Below, one piece after another: positions 57,932 to 64,000 of a stretch of DNA of 64,000 nt. The notes below the pieces were generated by a model. It did no database searches. It saw nothing but the letters and a program-made list of their open reading frames with translations, and was not told the DNA's origin. The first letter of the stretch is position 1; the number at the start of each line of letters is the position of its first letter. This DNA is from Azolla caroliniana (Eukaryota > Polypodiophyta): positions 7,130,001 through 7,194,000 of the forward strand of contig JBHGNT010000008.1 in assembly GCA_043228905.1 (NCBI GenBank), written 5' to 3'. Both the position numbers and the translations under genes were made by a program.

Positions 57932-60900
57932 TTGTTCTCCAACAACAGAGGATGTACCATAGTTAGCATCGGTGGCCGAGAAAGAAAACGGGCTGAGATA
58001 CGCTTGAAGGCGTGCGGAGCCTTGAGCTGCGACGAAGGAATTGGGGAAGCCGTGGAGGCGGTTTCATTCGATGACACCCTGTGTGAAATCGGGAAGGTAA
58101 TCGAAGGAGGTCTAAGCGAAGACCGAGTCATACCGGTCAACTCGATCGACATGTATGAAGTCATTGCGGACTTTGAAAGAGGAACCCGGGCGCATCGGAT
58201 GGCCCGAGTAGACACGAAATACAAGACTGTGGACCGGAAGGTGAAGCCCGTCGCGGCCCCCTTGCCGGAGGGCAGTTGGGAACGAATAAAGGGGGTCGCT
58301 ACCGACCCCAGCTTGCGGGATCCGACCGGCATAGGGCACCCTTTCACCGACAAAACGCTACGAGAGCTGAAGATCGGTGGAGGTGGCTTCCTACTGCCGG
58401 CGGAAGAGGATCGGTTCAGAAGGATGCTCGAAAGGCACGGGAAGGCCTTCGCATTCTCACCAAGAGAGATCGGGTGCGTCGACTCGACCATCGTCGAGCC
58501 AATGCCAATATTTACAGTACCGCACGTACCCTGGAGCCTCAAGCCAATCCAAGTACTGAGGGCTCACATGCCGATGTTGATGGAGCTCCTTAAGCAGAAA
58601 GTAGAGTTGGGCATCCTCGAACCGTCGAGTGCCCCCTATTCTAATCGGTGGTTTACGGTACCGAAGAAGAACGGTACGTTGTGGTTCATCCAGGACTTAC
58701 AACCAGTCAACAAAGTGACCATCCGCAATATGGGAGTTGGACCGTCGATCGATGAGTTCGTGGAAGCCTTCGTTGGAAGGTCCATATACTCGGTCGGAGA
58801 CCTTTACTCAGGATACGACCAAATCCAACTGGTCGTGGAAAGCAGGGACATCACGACTATGCGGACCCCTCTCGGTCTAGTTCGGATGTGCACCTTACCA
58901 CAAGGAGGAACCAACTCGGTTGCACACATGGTGAATGCTATGAACAAAGTTCTGAGGGACTGCATTCCGGACATCACCATGCCTTTCCTGGACGACATCC
59001 TTATCAAGGGGTGTCCGGAGGACACCAAGGATGAGTCGATCGGCGTGGACGGGTGCCGAAGGTTTGTCACGGACCTTCTCGGGAGGCTCAAAGGCATGCG
59101 GCTTACCTTCTCGGGAGAGAAGTCGGCCTTCAAGCAACAAGAGATATATTAGTGGTTGGCCACCTATGTGGGTCGTACGGCCGGAAGCCATCGCAGACCA
59201 AGGTAGAGGCCATCTCGGCAATGAAGGAGGAGTGCGGATCCGTCACAGAGGTCCGACGATTCTTAGGAGCATGTGCCTTCTACCACATATGGATCCCTCA
59301 TTACGTGCACGTCGTTGAACCACTCTATGGCCTGTTGAAGAAGAGCAGAAGATTCACATGGACGAAGGAACATACTGAGGCAGTCTGGAAGCTATAGCGA
59401 GCGCTTACCATAGCACCGGCTTTGCGCAAAGAGGAATAAGCACCGAGTACTCTGGTCTACATCACAGTGAACACCAGCCTGACCGAGATCGGATGGGTCG
59501 TGAATCAAGAGGACGAAGACGGCACGCGCTTCCCTATCCGGTTCGGTGCGAAGGTACTGAGTGAACGACAGCGAGGATACACCCAAGTCAAGCGCGAGCT
59601 GTGGGGTATTGTTTCGGCGGTCAAGGTTGACAAAGACTACTTAATCGGGGCAGAAGTAATTATAGAAACGGACTGCCTGCCGATTCTCGGTATGGTCTCC
59701 GGATGCGCGACTCCCGACCTTGCCATGCTCAGGTGGATTGCGTACATCAAATCCTTGAACCTGGAGATACGACACATCTCGGGTAAAGACAATGGCATGG
59801 CCGAAATGCTTTCCAGAGCAAGATTTGAGGATGAGGACAGCATGGTATCGGAGAACGAAAAAGTCGGCGCAGACGGCTACAACGGGGAGTGGCTCCTAAT
59901 CGGGAGATTTCTAAAGACAATGATGACAGACGCCATGATGGCTAAGGAGGCGTCCAGACAGCTCTAGAAGAGGGCATACCGATATTTCCTACGAAACGGG
60001 AAAATCTGGAGGGTCCCGAAAAGTCGAAACGACGCATCGCTCCGGGTAATAGCGCAGACGAATGACCAACAGAAGCTGATGTCGGAGCTCCATGAGGGCC
60101 CTTGGTCCGGACACCGGGGTACATGGGCTACATTCGAGAAGTTAAAAGAAAAATACTGGTGGCCATGCATGTACAAGAGTGTGCATGACTTCGTGTCTAC
60201 GTGCCAAAGTTGCCAGATGCACTTGGTGGTTCGACACCGCGACGAACTACACCTGACTTATCCTCCGACCGTGCACTTCAAGTGGATGGTTGACTTAGTT
60301 ACAATGCCGATGGGTGAAGGGCAGAAGCGATGTCTAATGCTGGCTAGAGAGGACCTAATCAACCAGGTAGAGGGACGAGCACTAACAAACAGGACCACCG
60401 CGGCAGTATGTAAGTTTTTGATCGAGGATGTCATATGCCGATAGGGTGCGTGGGAAAAATCGTGGCTGACCGAGGAGAGCTAGACGCGGAAGAGGTTGAG
60501 GAACTGTTCAGTCAGTTAGGCGTAAATCTGTCCCTCACAACGTCGTACAACCCGGAGGCAAATGGAAAGATTGAACGGGGCCACGGTCTGATCGTAAAGG
60601 CCATTGTACGCACGTGCGAAGGTCAAGTCGGCAACTGGTCGAGGTAGCTCCCATACGTGTTGTGGGCGGACAGGACCACCCACAGTTCGGTGACAGGGTA
60701 CATGCCAGCGGAACTAATGTACGGCCAGAAACCCATCATGCCGGTAGAGCGGACGATCGCCTCGTGGGCAGCGATCGATTGGGCTAACGAAATGAGCAGA
60801 GAAGAGCTGCTAGCGGCACGAAACCGGCAACTCGAGCAAAGACCGGAAGATGTGGAACGAGCCACGGCAAAGGTGAAAGAAGCGCGGATCCGAAACAAAG

Positions 60901-61202
60901 CCGGGTTCAACCGAACGCACCGACTCCGGCCAAGGAAGATCGAGGAAGGTGATTGGGTGTTAGTCTACGACAATAGCCTCAACAACCAGCATAGGTATAC
61001 ACGCAAGTTTGCGAAGCGTTGGTTCAGACCGTACGTGGTAAATAGCGTCAATGACAACGTCACGTATCATCTCACGGAGCTAGACGGGACACAAATAACG
61101 ACTCCGGTGGCCGGGAAGAGTATAAAAGCCTTCAAGAGACGGAACCAGGAGGAACCGGACCCGGGTGCCGGAAGCGCCACCTCAGGAGGGGAGGATGAGT
61201 AA
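57932..61202 (+). pseudogene. Gypsy copy D: pol (RT, RNase H, integrase), defective
   Basis: The RT frame 57932-59152 is open for 406 codons: YSNRWFTVPKKNGTLWFIQD, SIYSVGDLYSGYDQIQL, SRDITTMRTPLGLVRMCTL and the FLDD box at 58984-58995. A frameshift near 59145 moves RT into frame 1. Stops near 59397 and 59438 precede RNase H (59467-59967: GWVVNQEDEDGTRFPIRFGA, IETDCLPILGMVSGCATP, IRHISGKDN). Integrase (60079-60444) has HEGPWSGHRGTWATF and CQSCQMH, then a frameshift at about 60440. YNPEANGKIERGHG follows, and RWFRPYVV near the end. The stop is at 61202. No chromodomain or extra domain is seen. Confidence 0.85.
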
Positions 61203-61264
61203 CTGATGGCCCAGAATCCTCCACTAAATTCACTATCCGGCACATACCGGAGGATGTGCGGTTC

Positions 61265-61276
61265 TGTGGGGGTGGA
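61265..61276 (+). other. Gypsy polypurine tract (copy D)
   Basis: TGTGGGGGTGGA lies directly before the 3' LTR start, as in copies B and C1. This fixes the LTR boundary and orientation. Confidence 0.75.
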
Positions 61277-61999
61277 TGTCGTGAAGATTCCGGGCCATAG
61301 GTAGAAACAAGGTGAAACGCGCAGGAACACCGGTTTACGTGAGTGCACACCTCGAGGGAATTAGATAGGACAAATACTAGGCATGAGTATAAGAAGGGGT
61401 ACTAGGATGTTAGAGTATAGACATCGCATAAGTAGGGAGAGTTACGAGGAGAGTAAATCGGGGAGAGAATCTAGGACAAAAGTGACGGGTCATGAATGCT
61501 TGTAACAGTCGCTCCTTGTGCTATAAAAGGGGCGACCTTTGACTGTCTTCAGGATGCCATCTAGAGGAGAGGATACACAGAGAAAGACTGAGGACTGACC
61601 GCGGAAGAAGGCGCTTCCCCTTGCTCGCGTCAGACGTCGGAGTGCTCCCGACCTAGGGATCGACCTTCTGCGCACCGACGTCTGTTTGTACCTGGCTATT
61701 TGCCAAACTCCGCGCTCCATCATCGGCTCTGATCCGGCTGTAACCACTCACAACACCATGCACCTGTGTTTTAATAGAACTATTTCTACCTAACATACTT
61801 TGTTCTCAGTGTCTTTGTCCATGTCTGTGTCTACGCGTGACTCTCTTACTCTCTCTCGTTCGCTAGACTTACCCACTCTCCCGTGGTCTCAAGACCTACG
61901 CAGTCCCCAAACTCCTCCCCCCTCGCTTTCCCGATTCCTTGGTTCGAGACCCCCGTGGTCTTGCCCGACTTCTACGCATCTGCGAGGATTTCCTCAACA
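61277..61999 (+). mobile_element. Gypsy copy D: 3' LTR, 723 bp
   Basis: It starts TGTCGTGAAGATTCCGGGCC and ends GATTTCCTCAACA. TATA: GCTATAAAAGGGGCGACC at about 61519. It matches the 5' LTR almost throughout. The flank after it is GCGT, whereas ACGC precedes the 5' LTR, so the target duplication is unclear. Confidence 0.9.
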
Positions 62000-62033
62000 G
62001 CGTGTGCTCCTAATTACGCGCTTCTCCCGACGT

Positions 62034-62748
62034 TGTCATGAAGATTTTCGTCCATAGGGGGAAAACCGAGCGGAGTGAGCAAAACCGGGGTGTGCAACGT
62101 TGCACACGCACATGATATTTTTTGTAAATAAGAACAAATGTAAATTGTAAGAAATACACCACAAGATTCCTAAAGTATAAATGTGATGTGCACTTATGTG
62201 CACATCCACATGAGAGAGAGAGAGGTACATAGGAGTACGAGGTGAGTAAGGGGCATAGTAGTATGTGTGAGCAGTGGGAGTTAGGGCCCCATCAATCCCT
62301 CCTCCAAGAATCCAAGAAAATATCCCCATTGAATGAAGGGGATATTTAGTCTCTCCCTTTTGTAACGGCTTCCTCTCCTTATGCTATAAAAGGAGAGGAA
62401 GGGCACCATTGAAAGGGTTGCCTATTTTGCGTATGGGAGGTATACCACTTAGTCTAGAGTTCTCATCGTTTTAGGGTTAGAGTTTCGTTTAGGGTTTCCT
62501 TATTCATCCTCGGTTAGGGTTTTCTCATAGTCGTTTTGGTGCGCCCCATGCGGCCACCATTGTTGTAATCATTCATTTGTTTTAATATAACTTGTTGAGT
62601 ATCTTGCCTCCGCCAATCTCTCCTTCTATGTCATGGTCTTATTCTTTCCTCTTCTCCTCTTGAGCTAAGCCTCCATATCATATCTTTTTCTTTCTCCTCT
62701 ACTCCCTAGTCTGAGACCCTCGTGGTCCCGCCCCTTCTACATGCACGT
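62034..62748 (+). mobile_element. Gypsy-family LTR V, cut near its end by copy E
   Basis: It starts TGTCATGAAGATTTTCGTCC 34 bases after the D 3' LTR, preceded by ACGT. TATA: GCTATAAAAGGAGAGG at about 62381. End signature: GAGACCCTCGTGGTCCCGCC. The final (C)GTAACAACGCGACA block is missing, because copy E's LTR begins at 62749 right after GCACGT. It is either a solo LTR or the LTR of an element whose remainder lies beyond the window. Confidence 0.75.
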
Positions 62749-63425
62749 TGTCGTGAAGAAAACTGGGCATAGGTGGAATCGGAGAAAAAGGTGCATGAAC
62801 CGGCTCTTACATGGATGGGCGCATGAATTGATATTTTGATATTTTGTACATGATTCATATATGGATCGGCTGATGTAAATACTAAGTAGTACACATTTAT
62901 TAGGGGATTGTGCGTATCTCTGTCAGAAGGGACAGGGAATTAAGCGATTTGACTAGGGAGAAAGGGCACCCCGTTTTGGGAACTATTTAAGGAGAGGAGA
63001 GAAGGGAGAGAAAATATCGCGCATTGGCGAGGACAAAGTGCTGCTGCAGAACCGAGTGTCAGGCTCTCTCTCTCTCCTCAAATCGTCGTTCTCTGCGGGT
63101 GTCGGGAGTTCGCTGCCTCTGCTTCATGGACAGCCCGTGTGCTTCCAACAGAGTCTCTCTCCTTCCCCTTTCCCCTCTTATTTCTTCGAGTCGTGTAGTT
63201 GTCGTCGGTGTGCGTGAGTAGGACCCCGTGTCGGGTCCATTACCGGGTTGTCGGTTGTAAGCTATTGACTATAGTAATTAGATTCCTGTTTTTCTTGCAC
63301 TTAATCTCTCTGTGTGTACTTGCCTCTCTCTCTCTCTCTCTCTCTCCCTCCCTCTCTCTCTCTCCTTGGCCCGAAACCCCCGTGGTCCCGCCTCTTTCTA
63401 CACGCACGCGCGTAACAACGCGACA
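62749..63425 (+). mobile_element. Gypsy copy E: 5' LTR, 677 bp
   Basis: It starts TGTCGTGAAGAAAACTGGG and ends CGCGTAACAACGCGACA. TATA-like AACTATTTAAGGAGAGG lies at about 62981. Long CT repeats lie at about 63327-63364. End signature: GAAACCCCCGTGGTCCCGCC. A primer-binding-site candidate, TGGTGAACCCAACGTGAA, follows at 63430. It resembles LTRs B and W more than LTR D. Confidence 0.85.
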
Positions 63426-63469
63426 TATTTGGTGAACCCAACGTGAAAAGGCGGCAAAGGAGTCGAAAG

Positions 63470-64000
63470 ATAAGGGGATCGGAGCTAGCGGAGGCAATGG
63501 TCGTAGCCGTCGACCGGCTGGTAAGCGCTCGTGAGGGGACAGGTACCCTTGACAAAGCCGTTGAATCGATCGTCGGCACTATAGGCCGGTTCGGAGGGAA
63601 AGATGCCACAAGTTATTTGGAGGCTTACTGGGCCGAAATGATCATGAGGGATATCCCGGTGGACATGCGGCTATCCGGATTCCCTCGGGTGGTGACGCCG
63701 AGCATCCACGTGGAGGTGCTCGAGGTGCTGGCCGGATACCAGACTTGGGAGGAGTTCAAGCTGCAGCTCCTCGAGAAGTATGGGTTTAACGACTTGCTTC
63801 AGCTGTCGAGGCGGGACTTCATGGCGTGGGTGGAAAGCCCCGGAAAAGAGAGGAACACGTCAGCGCTCCTCCAGGAGTTCGAAAAATGGTTCGCGCGGCT
63901 ATCGATGCTGGACCGGACCGTGCTCGAAACGAGTCGAGTACTACTGTTTGTCAAGTCGGTGGACGCGCTCGACAGGGAAAAGGTGGGTCCCCTATTGGAA
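63470..64000 (+). pseudogene. Gypsy copy E: gag, runs off the window, start codon lost
   Basis: The frame is open for 177 codons to the window end: RGSELAEAMVVAVDRLVSAR, GTIGRFGGKDATSYLEAYWA, YQTWEEFKLQLLEKYGF and LLQEFEKWFARLSMLDRTVL. The position that is ATG in copies B and D is ATA here (63470-63472); the next in-frame ATG is at 63497, ten codons in. It may therefore start internally or be dead. The rest of the element is outside the window. Confidence 0.8.

Noticed and set aside
54992-62004. Target duplication for gypsy copy D
   Set aside because: Flanks are ACGC and GCGT, which do not match well enough to claim a duplication.

Overview
The window is nuclear DNA of a land plant, very probably a flowering plant. 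It carries a plastid-type starch synthase gene with 15 exons, a class II KNOX homeobox gene with 5 exons, GT-AG introns, AT-rich intergenic DNA, and many plant-style copia and gypsy LTR retrotransposons. No species can be named from the sequence alone.

Layout. 1-7539: complete starch synthase I gene (SS1, + strand). All 15 exons join in frame to 660 codons. 8870-10560: a decayed copia fragment interrupted by a hAT-like TIR element, which is itself interrupted by a 5'-truncated LINE. 12497-15979: complete class II KNOX gene (- strand, 400 codons). It has low-complexity expansions in the KNOX1 region, a telobox-bearing minisatellite in its last intron and a GA-rich leader. 16.1-25.4 kb: AT-rich DNA with no recognisable gene. 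25.4-64 kb: a dense nest of retrotransposons.

The retrotransposon nest is dominated by one Ty3/gypsy family. Its LTRs begin TGTCRTGA and end CGACA. Its candidate primer-binding site, just inside the 5' LTR, is TGGTGAACCCGACGTG, not the usual initiator-Met type. Copies called here are C1 (about 28.3-35.0 kb, +), A (43.5-46.3 kb, +, gag only), B (46.3-54.9 kb, -), D (54997-61999, +, both LTRs present) and E (62749 to window end, +). Solo or partial LTRs lie at 38627-40382, 41332-42121, 50957-51590, 53565-54287 and 62034-62748. The reverse transcriptase and protease motifs look more like those I know from fungal gypsy elements than like common plant lineages. Several insertions appear to lie after an NCGT tetranucleotide with a 4-bp target duplication. 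Copia remnants are interleaved: gag and LTR at 34999-36312 (-), LTR and gag at 38287-42580 (+), LTR and RNase H at 42589-43476 (-), and a solo LTR with perfect TSD at 50183-50606.

The two host genes look intact. Every retrotransposon coding region visible in full carries stops or frameshifts. Other points of interest are a perfect four-unit heat-shock element just upstream of a TATA box in an LTR-like insertion (40967-41013), three local tandem duplications that each copy an exon-intron junction of a host gene, tRNA-like A/B-box modules inside several LTRs, and a PPR-gene fragment inside gypsy copy C1.
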